DNA of 50,867 nucleotides from Bacteroidaceae bacterium (GCA_017471185.1 JAFUVZ010000041.1:1-50867), one strand, 5' to 3'; shown: positions 32,921 through 42,320, counted from the first letter of the stretch. Notes: generated by a model from the letters alone, not told the origin. Made by a program: numbers and translations.

Positions 32921-34660
32921 TTATTTGTTTATCTTTCCCCAGGTATCCTTCAGACTCACGGTCCTGTTGAACACCATCTTCTCTTCGGTGGAGTCCTTGT
33001 CCACACTGAAGTAGCCGATACGTTGGAACTGCAGGTAGGTGAGTGGCTTCATGCCTTTCACAAACTTCTCGATGTAGCACTTAGGCAGGATTTCCAGAGA
33101 ATCAGGGTTAATCATCTGCTTCATAGCCGTCAGGGCATCGCAATTCTGCTCATCACGAATCTGCTGCATCACGTCACGAGGATTCTCCACCTTCCACAGA
33201 CGGTCATACAGACGCACCTCTGCCTCTAAGCAATGGTTGCAGCTCAGCCAGTGGATGGTACCCTTCACCTTGCGGTTAGCTCCCGGCATGCCGCTCTTGC
33301 TCTCAGGGTCATATTCGCAATAGACCTCAACCACTTCGCCTGCCTCGTTCTTCTTGCAGCCAGTACACTTCACGATGTAGGCGTTCTTCAGACGCACCTC
33401 CTGGCCAGGAGTCATGCGGAAATACTTCTTAGGAGCATCCTCCATGAAGTCCTCTTGTTCTATCCACAATTCGCGGCTGAACTCAATCTTGTGCGTTCCT
33501 TCCTCCAGATTCTCAGGGTTGTTGATGGCTTCCATCTCCTCCACCTGTCCCTCGGGATAGTTGGTCACGATCAGCTTCACTGGATGCAGCACTGCTGACA
33601 CACGCGTAGCACGGGCATTCAGATCCTCGCGTATGGCGCTCTCCAACAGGGCGAAATCATTCAAAGCGTCAAAAGTGGTATAGCCTATCTTATCTACGAA
33701 CTTGCGGATACCTTCTGGAGAATAGCCACGACGGCGGAAGCCGCACAATGTCGGCATACGAGGGTCATCCCATCCGTTCACCAAACCTTCCTTAACCAAT
33801 ATCAGCAAGTTACGCTTGCTCAGCAATACATAGTTCAGGTTCAGTTTGTTGAACTCATACTGATGAGGACGGTTGTCATCCAAATCCTTGCCATCCTTCA
33901 CCCAATCCACGAACAGGTCATACAGAGGACGGTGAGGAACAAACTCCAGCGTACAGAGTGAGTGGGTGACTCCCTCGAAATAGTCACTCTGACCATGGGC
34001 GAAGTCATACATCGGGTATGCCTTCCACTTGGTGCCTGTATGTGGATGCGGATGGTTCACCACTCTATATATAATAGGATCGCGGAAATGCATATTAGGG
34101 CTTGCCATATCAATCTTGGCACGAAGTACCATCTTGCCTTCCTCAATCTCTCCCGTATTCATTTGCTCGAACAGGCGCAGGTTCTCTTCCACTGGACGGT
34201 CGCGATACGGACTGTTGGTACCGGGTTGGGTAGGAGTACCCTTCTGAGCGGCAATCTGTTCCGAGGTCTGCTCGTCTATATAAGCCTTCCCTTCCTTGAT
34301 CAGCATCACGGCAAAGTCCCACAGCTGCTGGAAATAGTCAGAAGCGTTATATACATTCGCCCATTGGAAGCCCAACCAGTTGATGTCCTCTTTGATGGCG
34401 TCAATATACTCCATATCCTCTTTGGTGGGGTTCGTATCGTCAAAACGGAGGTTGCACACGCCACCATATTTGGCAGCTATGCCGAAATCCAGGCAGATGG
34501 CCTTGGCATGCCCGATATGCAAATACCCATTGGGTTCTGGCGGAAATCGGGTCTGTATTCTGCCACCGTTCTTACCCTCGGCTAAGTCTTTCTCTACAAT
34601 CTGTTCAATAAAGTTCAGGCTTTTCTTCTCACCTGTTTCTTCGCTTTTAAGTTCAGCCAT
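32921..34660 (-). CDS. glnS: Glutaminyl-tRNA synthetase
   Basis: 579-residue class I synthetase that charges tRNA-Gln. The HIGH motif is in PPEPNGYLHIGHAKAICLDF, the KMSKS equivalent in LNYVLLSKRNLLILVKEG, and the specific LRFDDTNPTKEDMEYIDAI follows the active site. The C-terminal two beta-barrel anticodon-binding domains occupy roughly residues 350-579. The start MAELKSEE at 34660 is preferred because upstream codons contain the promoter box. It leads a six-gene minus-strand run: glnS, TPR, dedA-like, DUF4494, YggS-type, DHOD-like. Confidence 0.96.
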   Translation of the reverse strand: MAELKSEETGEKKSLNFIEQIVEKDLAEGKNGGRIQTRFPPEPNGYLHIGHAKAICLDFGIAAKYGGVCNLRFDDTNPTKEDMEYIDAIKEDINWLGFQWANVYNASDYFQQLWDFAVMLIKEGKAYIDEQTSEQIAAQKGTPTQPGTNSPYRDRPVEENLRLFEQMNTGEIEEGKMVLRAKIDMASPNMHFRDPIIYRVVNHPHPHTGTKWKAYPMYDFAHGQSDYFEGVTHSLCTLEFVPHRPLYDLFVDWVKDGKDLDDNRPHQYEFNKLNLNYVLLSKRNLLILVKEGLVNGWDDPRMPTLCGFRRRGYSPEGIRKFVDKIGYTTFDALNDFALLESAIREDLNARATRVSAVLHPVKLIVTNYPEGQVEEMEAINNPENLEEGTHKIEFSRELWIEQEDFMEDAPKKYFRMTPGQEVRLKNAYIVKCTGCKKNEAGEVVEVYCEYDPESKSGMPGANRKVKGTIHWLSCNHCLEAEVRLYDRLWKVENPRDVMQQIRDEQNCDALTAMKQMINPDSLEILPKCYIEKFVKGMKPLTYLQFQRIGYFSVDKDSTEEKMVFNRTVSLKDTWGKINK

Positions 34661-34696
34661 AATTATAGTGATGTTATTAGTTTTATTTATAGCGCA

Positions 34697-34704
34697 CAAA
34701 AGTA
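34697..34704 (-). promoter_or_regulatory. Candidate -7 box for the glnS run
   Basis: TACTTTTG on the minus strand, 36 bp before the glnS start. No convincing -33 box is present. Confidence 0.45.
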
Positions 34705-34766
34705 AGCATTATTTCTGTCATGAGGAAATTAAAAACTAAAAACATGTTTTAAGACATATTTTTTTA

Positions 34767-34894
34767 TTTGCATAATAAAATTAAAAGGCGTTAATTTGCA
34801 TCGTTATCCTGAAAACAATCTTTTTACCTTAAAAAACTAATACCTATTGAAAACTGAAAGTGGGGGGCTTTGTGAAAAGCTCCCCGCTTTTTTT
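34767..34894 (+). ncRNA. Candidate small RNA gene with promoter and terminator
   Basis: TTTG (34767-34770), a 20-bp spacer and TTAATTTG (34791-34798, one mismatch to TAnnTTTG) form a weak promoter. About 90 bases downstream is a clear terminator hairpin (34862-34885) with a T-rich tail. No open frame of useful length lies between, so the predicted product is an RNA of about 90 nt. It could instead be the end of an antisense or read-through transcript. Confidence 0.4.
34862..34894 (+). terminator. Orphan rho-independent terminator
   Basis: GGGGGCTTT pairs with AAAGCTCCCC (one G-T pair) around loop GTGA, followed by GC and seven T. No plus-strand protein gene ends upstream of it. Confidence 0.8.
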
Positions 34895-35055
34895 ATTTGC
34901 TTGTATGAAGAGCTTTTTATATCTTTAAATAAGATAAGCCGCACCTCAACAATGTGCCAATATATTTGCCATTGTGTACGGTTTGAATAAAAATCTATCA
35001 CATCGGGAAAGATAATTAAAATTCTCTTTCCTCTCGTTTAATCGATTTTTTGCAT

Positions 35056-35063
35056 TATCTTTG
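35056..35063 (+). promoter_or_regulatory. Promoter -7 box for ribE
   Basis: TATCTTTG lies 35 bp before the ribE start; no clear -33 box. A TATATTTG at 34961-34968 is an alternative. Confidence 0.5.
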
Positions 35064-35098
35064 CCTAATGATTTGCAAAAGTAATAAAATTAATTGAT

Positions 35099-35701
35099 AT
35101 GTTTTCTGGAATAGTAGAAGAATGTGCCAAAATAGTGGCAATTGAGAAAGATCGTGAGAATGTGCATTTCACCCTGACCTGCTCGTTTGTGGATGAACTG
35201 GGCATCGACCAAAGCGTGTCTCATAATGGCGTTTGCCTGACAGTAGTGAAGAAGGAGACTGATACATACGTGGTTACAGCGATGAAGGAAACCCTCGACC
35301 GTTCTAACCTGGGCTTGCTCAAAGTAGGCGATGAAGTGAATGTGGAGCGCAGCATGATGATGAATGGCAGGCTTGATGGCCACATTGTGCAAGGTCATGT
35401 TGATCAGACCGCCACTTGCATAGCCGTTGATGATGCCGACGGCAGCTATTACTTCACTTTCAAGTATGCTTTCGATAAGGCGATGGCTCAGCGTGGCTAC
35501 TTTACGGTAGATAAAGGCTCAGTTACGGTGAATGGTGTCAGCCTTACAGTTTGTAACCCCACAGATGACACCTTTCAGGTAGCCATCATCCCTTATACCT
35601 TCGAGCACACTAATTTCCACAATATTCAATTAGGCACAGTCGTCAACCTTGAGTTCGACATCATTGGCAAATACATCAGCCGGTTGCTGGAGTACAAATA
35701 A
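35099..35701 (+). CDS. ribE: Riboflavin synthase, alpha chain
   Basis: 200-residue enzyme that dismutates two 6,7-dimethyl-8-ribityllumazine molecules to riboflavin. The two lumazine-binding barrels are seen as tandem repeats: MFSGIVEECAKIVAIE with SVSHNGVCLTVV, and GHIVQGHVDQTATC with KGSVTVNGVSLTVCNP. The TPYT-like end segment reads IIPYTFEHTNFHN. Length is normal. It stands alone between the candidate small RNA and the RNase P RNA gene; no other rib genes and no recognisable FMN riboswitch are present. Confidence 0.95.
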   Translation: MFSGIVEECAKIVAIEKDRENVHFTLTCSFVDELGIDQSVSHNGVCLTVVKKETDTYVVTAMKETLDRSNLGLLKVGDEVNVERSMMMNGRLDGHIVQGHVDQTATCIAVDDADGSYYFTFKYAFDKAMAQRGYFTVDKGSVTVNGVSLTVCNPTDDTFQVAIIPYTFEHTNFHNIQLGTVVNLEFDIIGKYISRLLEYK

Positions 35702-35736
35702 GGTGTTATGGCTAAGAAGATAGTTTGAAAATAAAA

Positions 35737-36131
35737 AGAACAGTTGGTCTGTAAGCCGGGTTCTGTCCCTCGCGAACGAGGTGCCTGTCATTTATCTGAG
35801 CCTGATGTCACCAGCAGGCTTCCGCCTTCAGAGGTTTAGTCTGACGACTGTATCGGTCCACCCTCTGGCATCGGACGAGCAGCCCTTATAGCGCCAGTTT
35901 ACATGACCTTTCAACTTCCAAGAAGCACAGCCCTTACGTCACCGCAAGGCTGGTGGGCTCTTACCCCGCCTTCTCACCCTTACCTCCCCTAAGGGGGAGG
36001 CGGTTGTTTTCTTCTGCTTTACTCAACCCTCACGGACTGCTTCCCGTTAAGAAGTGGAATGCTCTGTGTTGCCCGGACTTTCCTCCTGCATCCCGAAGAT
36101 GCACGCGACAAGCCGACCAACTGTTCTTCTG
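35737..36131 (-). ncRNA. rnpB: RNase P RNA (class A)
   Basis: Catalytic RNA that removes tRNA 5' leaders. On the minus strand the 5' end contains GAACAGTTGGTCGGCTTGTC, then GAGGAAAGTCCGGGC (P4/CRI region). The 3' end contains ACAGAACCCGGCTTACAGA followed by CCAACTGTTC, which closes helix P1 with the 5' end. The 3' T-rich stretch after P1 (plus 35730-35738) could terminate. Size, about 395 nt, is normal. A helix at plus 35983-36000 (CCTCCCCTAAGGGGGAGG) looks like the repeat seen near 23385. It lies 40 bp downstream of the BrkB gene on the same strand, with its own promoter. Confidence 0.95.
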
Positions 36132-36136
36132 GGCTG

Positions 36137-36168
36137 CGAAATTACTATAAAATCTGCAAACTACCAAA
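36137..36168 (-). promoter_or_regulatory. Promoter for rnpB
   Basis: Minus-strand TTTG (plus 36165-36168), a 20-bp spacer and TAATTTCG (plus 36137-36144, one mismatch) would start transcription at about 36131, the predicted 5' end of the RNA. Confidence 0.55.
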
Positions 36169-36170
36169 TG

Positions 36171-37526
36171 TTACAGCTCTTTAACCTTCATATCGCCTGC
36201 CTGCCTGAAGGCTAAACGTGCCTGCTCTAACTGTTGGTAAGGCATCTTGAACTGGTCTTGGTAATCTACCTTGAAGTCGGAGAAACTGAAACCTTTGGTA
36301 CTCAAGCGGTCGATGGTTTCTGCCAAAGTGATATCTACACAACCGGAAGCCGGCAGATAGATTTCTTCCTGACTCTTGTCGCCTGAGTTCATCAGCAAGA
36401 GCCCTGCCTCTGTCATCTCATTCAAAACCTGTTGGGTAAGCTGGATGGGGATATGGCATTTGTTGGAGAGCTGACGGGCGGAGAAAGGCCTCTCATTGCC
36501 GCTGTCATATTGCTTGCAGATAACAGACATCAGTACTACGGCTATGTAGTTACGATATTCGTAAGAAGCGTTGTTCACCTCCTTATAGTTGTCATATCGC
36601 TTGAAATTCTGCAGGATATGCGTCAGTTGCGCACCCAGGATGCAGATGGTCCACGATATCTGGAGCCATAGCAGGAACAAAGGCAAAGCGGCAAAGCTAC
36701 CATAGATGGCGTTATACTTAGATACCCATACCTGACCACTGATATAAAGGTATTGGAATGCCTGGAACATCGAACCTGCCAGAATGCCTGCTATCAAAGC
36801 ATAGGTAAACTTCACCTTGGTGTTGGGCATGAAGATGTAAAGTGCCGTGAACATCAGCCAGCTCAATACAAAAGGTATGAGGCGGATGAGGAATTTCATC
36901 ATGGGGGCTATCAACGCATAGCCTTCAATCTTACTGAACAGGGTGGACATGAAGATGCTCAGACCTCCGCTGACGATGATGAGGATAGGCATCAGAATCA
37001 GCATGGAGAAATAATCGGTAACCTTTCGATATACGTTGCGGTCTTTCTTCACATACCAGATGTCGTTGAAGATGCTCTCCATATTGTTCACCAAGCTGAT
37101 GAAGGTCCAGAACAAGGCGATCAAACCAACGCCCAAGAACACGCCGCCTTGAGTCTGAGACAGATAGGAGTCCACAAACTGCAGGATATACTTGGTGGCT
37201 TCATTGTTTCCCAGCAATCCTTGCTCTATCTGCTGCTGGAGCAGACTGTCGAAGCCAAAGCCCCTGGCGATGCCAAAAAGGATGGCGAGGATGGGAACGA
37301 TGGAGAGCAAGGTGCTGTAGGTCAGTGCCGCAGCCTTATTGCTGATTTTGTCAGTAGAGAAGCGGTTGATGAGGATATAGACCACACGGGTGACGTATGC
37401 CACAGCATTCTTGAGCGACAGCTGCTGATATACGTTGTCCTGCCAGATGCCGAAGGTAATGAACTTGATAAGCCATTCCCACACCTTATCTATATACTCC
37501 ACTATTTTGGTAAACCATGCTCCCAT
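36171..37526 (-). CDS. YihY/BrkB family membrane protein with C-terminal winged-helix-like domain
   Basis: 451 residues. The N-terminal 310 residues hold about six hydrophobic helices with the family signature KAAALTYSTLLSIVPILAIL and, later, YGSFAALPLFLLWLQISWTICILGAQL. The C-terminal 130 residues are soluble and resemble a winged helix (SARQLSNKCHIPIQLTQQVL), an extension common in Bacteroidota members. The family was once annotated as ribonuclease BN, which is incorrect; its actual role is unclear. It follows the GH31 gene by 13 bp, so the two are probably co-transcribed. Confidence 0.88.
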   Translation of the reverse strand: MGAWFTKIVEYIDKVWEWLIKFITFGIWQDNVYQQLSLKNAVAYVTRVVYILINRFSTDKISNKAAALTYSTLLSIVPILAILFGIARGFGFDSLLQQQIEQGLLGNNEATKYILQFVDSYLSQTQGGVFLGVGLIALFWTFISLVNNMESIFNDIWYVKKDRNVYRKVTDYFSMLILMPILIIVSGGLSIFMSTLFSKIEGYALIAPMMKFLIRLIPFVLSWLMFTALYIFMPNTKVKFTYALIAGILAGSMFQAFQYLYISGQVWVSKYNAIYGSFAALPLFLLWLQISWTICILGAQLTHILQNFKRYDNYKEVNNASYEYRNYIAVVLMSVICKQYDSGNERPFSARQLSNKCHIPIQLTQQVLNEMTEAGLLLMNSGDKSQEEIYLPASGCVDITLAETIDRLSTKGFSFSDFKVDYQDQFKMPYQQLEQARLAFRQAGDMKVKEL

Positions 37527-37539
37527 CGTTGCTGTCTTT

Positions 37540-39831
37540 TCAATATTTCACCTTCTTCACGCTCTTCCAGTCGATATCCTTGGTACTCTGAGCCACCTTG
37601 GCGGTTGGTATCACGGCACCCTTGCGAACCAGAATCACAGCCTCCAGCTTATCGGTGGTGATGTCGTTCCATCCGGCCTGATAAGTCTTGCCTGTCTGAT
37701 AATCTACCCAAGCGCCCCCGGGCAGATAGACTTTGCGTGTCCAATGGCGCAAGCCTGTAGTGGGGCGATGGTCGGTGTTGTTGTAATTATCCTTAGGATC
37801 AACGAAATCCTGTGGAGCATCAAAAACCGGAGCCACGAGGATATCTTTGCCAAACAGATATTGGTCTTCCACCATCCAAGCTACCGGATCATCCGGATAT
37901 TCAATAAACATAGCCCTTACCATAGGCAGACCGGTTTCTGTGCAAACCTTAGCCTGCTCCACGATGTATGGCATCAAGGCATATTTCATCTCGGCATTGG
38001 CACGATAGTAGTCGGTAAATTCCTGGTTGTAGAGCCAAGGTTCTGTAGGAGGCGCTCCATGACTGCGGGTATGTGAGGTGAGGAAGCCGAATGGAAGCCA
38101 ACGGCGATAGAGGTCTTCTGGCGTAGATTGCACGAATCCACCGATGTCATGACTCCAGAAGGGGAAGCCGGAGAGTCCGAAGCTCAAGCCTGCATGTAGG
38201 GTAGAGAGCATCGCCTCATTGGTGTTGGCTGCATCGCCACCCCAATGTAAAGGATAACGCTGTGAGCCAGCCCAAGCGGAGCGAGCCCATATCACGGCAC
38301 CGTCTTTCTGCACATCCTTGGTCACATCCCACACGGCTTTATTGTAGCGAACGGGGTAGAGATTGTGCTCATACAGACCACCCCTGCCGTTATGATAGAA
38401 TCCGTCGTATGGCGCTCCCTCGCCAAAGTCCACCTTGATGGCTCCCACACCCATATCGAGCAGGTTGCGCAGATGGTCTTGATACCATTTCACGGCTTCA
38501 GGATTGGTGAAATCGAGGCAAGCGTCTTCGTAAGGCAATGAACCGTCGGCGTTACGCACCACCAGGTTCTTCTCAATCAATTCGTTGTAGAAAACATTGT
38601 GTTGGGTGAAGTAGGGCAGCTGCCACAGACTGATGTGGAATCCGTCGTTCAGCAAATCCTTCACCATCTGCTGCGGATTGTCGAAGCGGTCTTCGGCAAA
38701 CTTATAGTCGCATTGCCAATCTACCCCAAACCAACCGGTATCTAAATGAATCACATCGGCAGGTATGCGGTTGTCGCGCAGGTTCTTAGCGATGCTATAG
38801 GCATCCTTGTCGCTCAGGTAAGTAATGCGGCTCATCCAGGTGCCGAAGCTCCAAAGCGGTGGCATCGGAGTCTTGCCTACCAGATTAGTATATTCATTCA
38901 GTATCTCAGCCGGATTACCGAAAAAGAAGAAGAAATCCACAGCTTCATCAGCCATGAAGAGCTTGGTGGCTCCCACGTATGTGGCTCCGAAATCGCAGGT
39001 CACAGGCGCTGAGGTGTGCATGAATACGCCATAGCCTCTGTTCGAGAAATAGAAAGGCACAGGCTTATACATCTCATCTGTCTCAGGTCCCTGAGGGTCT
39101 GTTACAAAGAGGTTTACCTTCTGTCCTGCTTTGTTCAAGCCTGTAGGCGATTCACCGCATCCATAGATGCGCTCGCCAGTCTTTAGGCTGAATACAGGGT
39201 TGAGCATGCGTGAGTTGTCCGTACCGCTTTTCTTAAAGCCGAAAGGCAACAGCTTCACTTGGCTCACCCAGTTGTCGTCATTTGTCCAGGTCTGCGTCAG
39301 CACCTTGCCAGTAACATCCTTGAGTATGATTCTCCAAGGATTCTTCTGAATGGTCATCGAACCTTTGGGACTGGTATATACGATTTCCTTCTCATTTTCC
39401 TGACAAGTCCATGTGGTGCGAGGACTGTTCTTCACAAACTGCTCGCTGAGCATGATTTCCTCCACATCCTTTGGCGCTACCAGCGAGGTGAGCATCCTAA
39501 CCCTGACGGTACGGTCAGAAATGAAATCCACCTTGAAACGGTATGCCGGGTCATTCTCATAGCCGCTTTCGGGGAAATCCTTCATCTTCAGCCGGTCAGC
39601 CACCACGGTATTGGTGTTGAATGCCTGACGGGGTTCCAAGCTGTGGCGTGCCCATTGCACTTTGCCTTCGCCTGTGGTTGTATCAAACTGTGCGAGTTTG
39701 TCGGCAAAGAAATAAGTGGCAGTCATGTCCACATAGCCTTTGCTCATGTCTTTCGCTTGGTTCATCAGTTGTGCGAATGCTGTCGTATAACCGGCTAATA
39801 CAAAGGCTGTTGTCAGTAATAACTTTTTCAT
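37540..39831 (-). CDS. Secreted GH31 alpha-xylosidase-like glycoside hydrolase
   Basis: 763 residues with a signal peptide ending AFAQ. N-terminal beta-sandwich, then a barrel with the nucleophile Asp468 in IKVDFGE and acid/base Asp533 in HWGGD, 65 residues apart as in E. coli YicI. WSHDIGGF follows. The KxDFGE pattern is that of alpha-xylosidases, not of alpha-glucosidases, which points to xyloglucan oligosaccharides. C-terminal sheets include LPGGAWVDYQTGKTYQAGW. It lies 26 bp downstream of an MFS transporter gene and 13 bp upstream of the BrkB gene. No SusC/D pair is present. Substrate is inferred from motif. Confidence 0.88.
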   Translation of the reverse strand: MKKLLLTTAFVLAGYTTAFAQLMNQAKDMSKGYVDMTATYFFADKLAQFDTTTGEGKVQWARHSLEPRQAFNTNTVVADRLKMKDFPESGYENDPAYRFKVDFISDRTVRVRMLTSLVAPKDVEEIMLSEQFVKNSPRTTWTCQENEKEIVYTSPKGSMTIQKNPWRIILKDVTGKVLTQTWTNDDNWVSQVKLLPFGFKKSGTDNSRMLNPVFSLKTGERIYGCGESPTGLNKAGQKVNLFVTDPQGPETDEMYKPVPFYFSNRGYGVFMHTSAPVTCDFGATYVGATKLFMADEAVDFFFFFGNPAEILNEYTNLVGKTPMPPLWSFGTWMSRITYLSDKDAYSIAKNLRDNRIPADVIHLDTGWFGVDWQCDYKFAEDRFDNPQQMVKDLLNDGFHISLWQLPYFTQHNVFYNELIEKNLVVRNADGSLPYEDACLDFTNPEAVKWYQDHLRNLLDMGVGAIKVDFGEGAPYDGFYHNGRGGLYEHNLYPVRYNKAVWDVTKDVQKDGAVIWARSAWAGSQRYPLHWGGDAANTNEAMLSTLHAGLSFGLSGFPFWSHDIGGFVQSTPEDLYRRWLPFGFLTSHTRSHGAPPTEPWLYNQEFTDYYRANAEMKYALMPYIVEQAKVCTETGLPMVRAMFIEYPDDPVAWMVEDQYLFGKDILVAPVFDAPQDFVDPKDNYNNTDHRPTTGLRHWTRKVYLPGGAWVDYQTGKTYQAGWNDITTDKLEAVILVRKGAVIPTAKVAQSTKDIDWKSVKKVKY

Positions 39832-39857
39832 GGTATATGTGTTTTAAGTTTTATTCA

Positions 39858-41042
39858 TTAAGTAAACGATTCCGTCCTCTTACGTTGTAGGAAGAACCGC
39901 TTGGTCAGCAAAAAGAACAGGAATAGTCCTGCTATATGTACCCCAGCCATTGTCCAGAAGGCTGATGCATAGCCAAAATACTCGGCTATCGAGCCACCCA
40001 TCAGAATACCGATGCCCAAACCTAAGTCCCACGAGGTGAGCAGGGTTGAGTTGGCTGTGCCTCGCTCATTGTTCTGTGCCACATTGATAATCATGTTCTG
40101 CATGGCTGGCCACATGTGCCCGTTGCCTAATCCAATAAGGATGGCTGAACCATAATAGCCCACCATATTGGGACAGGCTATGAACAAGGTATATCCGATG
40201 GTAGAGAGGATGATGCCCTCTGCTGCGTTGTGCGTCAGTCTGCCTTCACGCAGCAGCTTCGCCCCTTGAAGACGGGAAAGGATCAGTCCGATACTCAGCA
40301 ACATGAAATAAGTGCCCGTGCCACTGGTGATGCCCATCACCTCCTTGCCGTAGATGGCGAGGTAATTGCTCAGCACCCCGTAGCAGAATCCGAAAAAAGC
40401 GATGTTGAGACCGATTGCCCATCCCTTCAGTAAGAAAAATCTATCTAATGAAATGGCTTTCTTGTCTTTCATCAGCTGTTTCTCTGGCAGTTTTACCGTA
40501 TAGTCCACTAAGAATCCGATGCCTGCCACCACGAATGCCAGCCAGAAAAGCACATTGAAATCGTGTACGTATTTATAGACAAAAACGCCGATGGTGGGGG
40601 CGATGGCTGTGGCAATGTTGTTACTCAGTCCGTAGTAGCCTATGGCTTCATTCCTGCGGCTGGATGACACCACGTCAATGGCAACGGTATTGTTGGCTAC
40701 CGTTGAGGCTCCGAAAGGCCCTCCGTGCAGAGTCCTCACGATGGCGAACATCAGCAAAGTACTTGCCAGCAGATAGCCTCCGAAGATGATGAAATAAAGG
40801 AAAAGGCAGACCAGCAACACTTTCTTTCTAGGGAAGCTGTCCACCACATAGCCGCTGAACGGGCGGAATATCAAGGCGGTAATAGTATATCCGCTCAATA
40901 CCAGACCTATCATATCTTTGGTAGATCCGAAGGTTTCACTCAGGTAGAGGGGTAGGAGAGGAGTAAGGAGATAGAAGGCGAACGACATAGTGAAGTTCGC
41001 CACCATCACCTTCTTATAGTTGTTGTTCCAAAGTTTCTCCAT
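39858..41042 (-). CDS. MFS transporter
   Basis: 394 residues with twelve hydrophobic helices. The loop 2-3 motif is present as GYVVDSFPRKKVLLV (GxxxDxxxRKK). The family resembles drug- or sugar-exporting members with opening MANFTMSFAFYLLTPLLPLY. Its own promoter and the short gap to the GH31 gene suggest a transporter-glycosidase unit, possibly for imported sugars, but the substrate is unknown. Confidence 0.87.
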   Translation of the reverse strand: MEKLWNNNYKKVMVANFTMSFAFYLLTPLLPLYLSETFGSTKDMIGLVLSGYTITALIFRPFSGYVVDSFPRKKVLLVCLFLYFIIFGGYLLASTLLMFAIVRTLHGGPFGASTVANNTVAIDVVSSSRRNEAIGYYGLSNNIATAIAPTIGVFVYKYVHDFNVLFWLAFVVAGIGFLVDYTVKLPEKQLMKDKKAISLDRFFLLKGWAIGLNIAFFGFCYGVLSNYLAIYGKEVMGITSGTGTYFMLLSIGLILSRLQGAKLLREGRLTHNAAEGIILSTIGYTLFIACPNMVGYYGSAILIGLGNGHMWPAMQNMIINVAQNNERGTANSTLLTSWDLGLGIGILMGGSIAEYFGYASAFWTMAGVHIAGLFLFFLLTKRFFLQRKRTESFT

Positions 41043-41067
41043 GTATCAATGTCAAATAAACATGATG

Positions 41068-41098
41068 CAAAGTTAGGCATTTTCTCTTTTCTATGCAA
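41068..41098 (-). promoter_or_regulatory. Promoter for the MFS-GH31-BrkB run
   Basis: Minus-strand TTG (plus 41096-41098), a 20-bp spacer and TAACTTTG (plus 41068-41075), about 26 bp before the MFS start. Confidence 0.6.
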
Positions 41099-41154
41099 TA
41101 CAGGCTTGCATTCTGTGGCAGAACTAAAAGCATTTTACCTTTTGCAATTGTAAT

Positions 41155-41190
41155 AAAAAAACAGGCGGTGCCCTATAGAGCACCGCCTGC
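41155..41190 (-). terminator. Terminator after pheS
   Basis: CAGGCGGTGC pairs with GCACCGCCTG (41162-41189) around a short loop; on the minus strand the stem is followed by a run of seven T. It lies 65 bp beyond the pheS stop. Confidence 0.9.
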
Positions 41191-41254
41191 CATCGTTTAA
41201 CCAATTAAAATCTTTACTTATGAAAAGAAAAACAAAGGGCCTCACGGCTTTATC

Positions 41255-42292
41255 TTAATACGCAGCCTCAAACTCGCGGAGGAAGCGTACGTCATTTTCA
41301 CTAAACAGACGCAGGTCGCTTACCTGATACTTCAGGTTGGCGATACGCTCGATACCCATACCGAAAGCGTAACCAGTATAAACCTTGCTGTCGATGCCAC
41401 AGGATTCCAATACGTTAGGATCAACCATACCGCATCCTAAGATTTCTACCCAACCTGTATGCTTGCAGAATCCACAACCCTTGCCGCCACAGATGTTGCA
41501 ACTGATATCCATCTCAGCGCTTGGCTCTGTGAATGGGAAGTAAGAAGGACGAAGACGAATCTTAGTGTCGTTGCCGAACATCTCGCGGGCAAAGGTGAGC
41601 AATACCTGCTTGAGGTCGGTGAAAGACACACCTTTATCTATATAAAGACCTTCTACTTGGTGGAAGAAGCAATGGGCACGGGCACTGATCGCCTCATTAC
41701 GATATACGCGTCCTGGGCAAATCACGCGGATAGGAGGCTGAGTCTGCTCCATCACGCGAGCCTGTACCGAACTGGTGTGGGAACGGAGGATGATGTTCTT
41801 GATCACATTTTCGTTCTGCTCCACGAAGAAGGTGTCCTGCATATCGCGGGCAGGATGGTCAGCGGCAAAGTTCAGCTTCGTGTAAACATGGAGGTCGTCC
41901 TCCACCTCAGGACCTTCAGCCAGCTTGAAGCCCATGTGTCCGAATATGTCTATAATCTCGTTCTTTACAATTGTCAGTGGGTGTCGTGTACCTAAAGCAG
42001 CCGGGTAAGCGGTGCGCGTCAGGTCGATGTCATCATCCACCTTGTCCAAGCTGTCAAACTGATCCTTCAGACCATTGATCTTTTCCTGCACCTGGGCTTT
42101 TAGTTCATTGAGTTTCATGCCCACCTCACGTTTCTGGTCGGCAGCCACATCACGGAAGTCATTCATCAGTCCGTTGATGATGCCTTTCTTACTCAAATAC
42201 TTGATGCGCAGAGCCTCCAACTCTTCCATGTTGGCGGCATGCAACTCCTGCACCCCTTGCAACGTCTCGTTGATTTTGTCAATTATACTCAT
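41255..42292 (-). CDS. pheS: Phenylalanyl-tRNA synthetase alpha subunit
   Basis: 345-residue class II synthetase subunit. N-terminal coiled coil (residues 1-90) binds tRNA. Motif 2 is in PPIRVICPGRVYRNEAISARAHCFFHQVEGLYID, split here only for description, and motif 3 in YTGYAFGMGIERIANLKYQV. Two CxxC-like pairs (SCNICGGKGCGFCKHTGW) are a Bacteroidota-typical insert. Length is close to the usual 330-345. No pheT is adjacent, as in other Bacteroidota. It is a single gene, divergent from DUF4286 with interlocked promoters. Confidence 0.95.
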   Translation of the reverse strand: MSIIDKINETLQGVQELHAANMEELEALRIKYLSKKGIINGLMNDFRDVAADQKREVGMKLNELKAQVQEKINGLKDQFDSLDKVDDDIDLTRTAYPAALGTRHPLTIVKNEIIDIFGHMGFKLAEGPEVEDDLHVYTKLNFAADHPARDMQDTFFVEQNENVIKNIILRSHTSSVQARVMEQTQPPIRVICPGRVYRNEAISARAHCFFHQVEGLYIDKGVSFTDLKQVLLTFAREMFGNDTKIRLRPSYFPFTEPSAEMDISCNICGGKGCGFCKHTGWVEILGCGMVDPNVLESCGIDSKVYTGYAFGMGIERIANLKYQVSDLRLFSENDVRFLREFEAAY

Positions 42293-42320
42293 TTTTATTT
42301 CCTTAATCTTCGATTAACGG

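Noticed and set aside
34895-35098. FMN riboswitch upstream of ribE
   Set aside because: None of the conserved riboswitch core segments is present.
35953-36150. 65-codon frame
   Set aside because: It lies inside the RNase P RNA gene.
36753-37661. A 302-codon frame antisense to the BrkB gene
   Set aside because: Composition rich in His, Gln and Asp with no domain; opposite a membrane protein gene, which often gives such frames.
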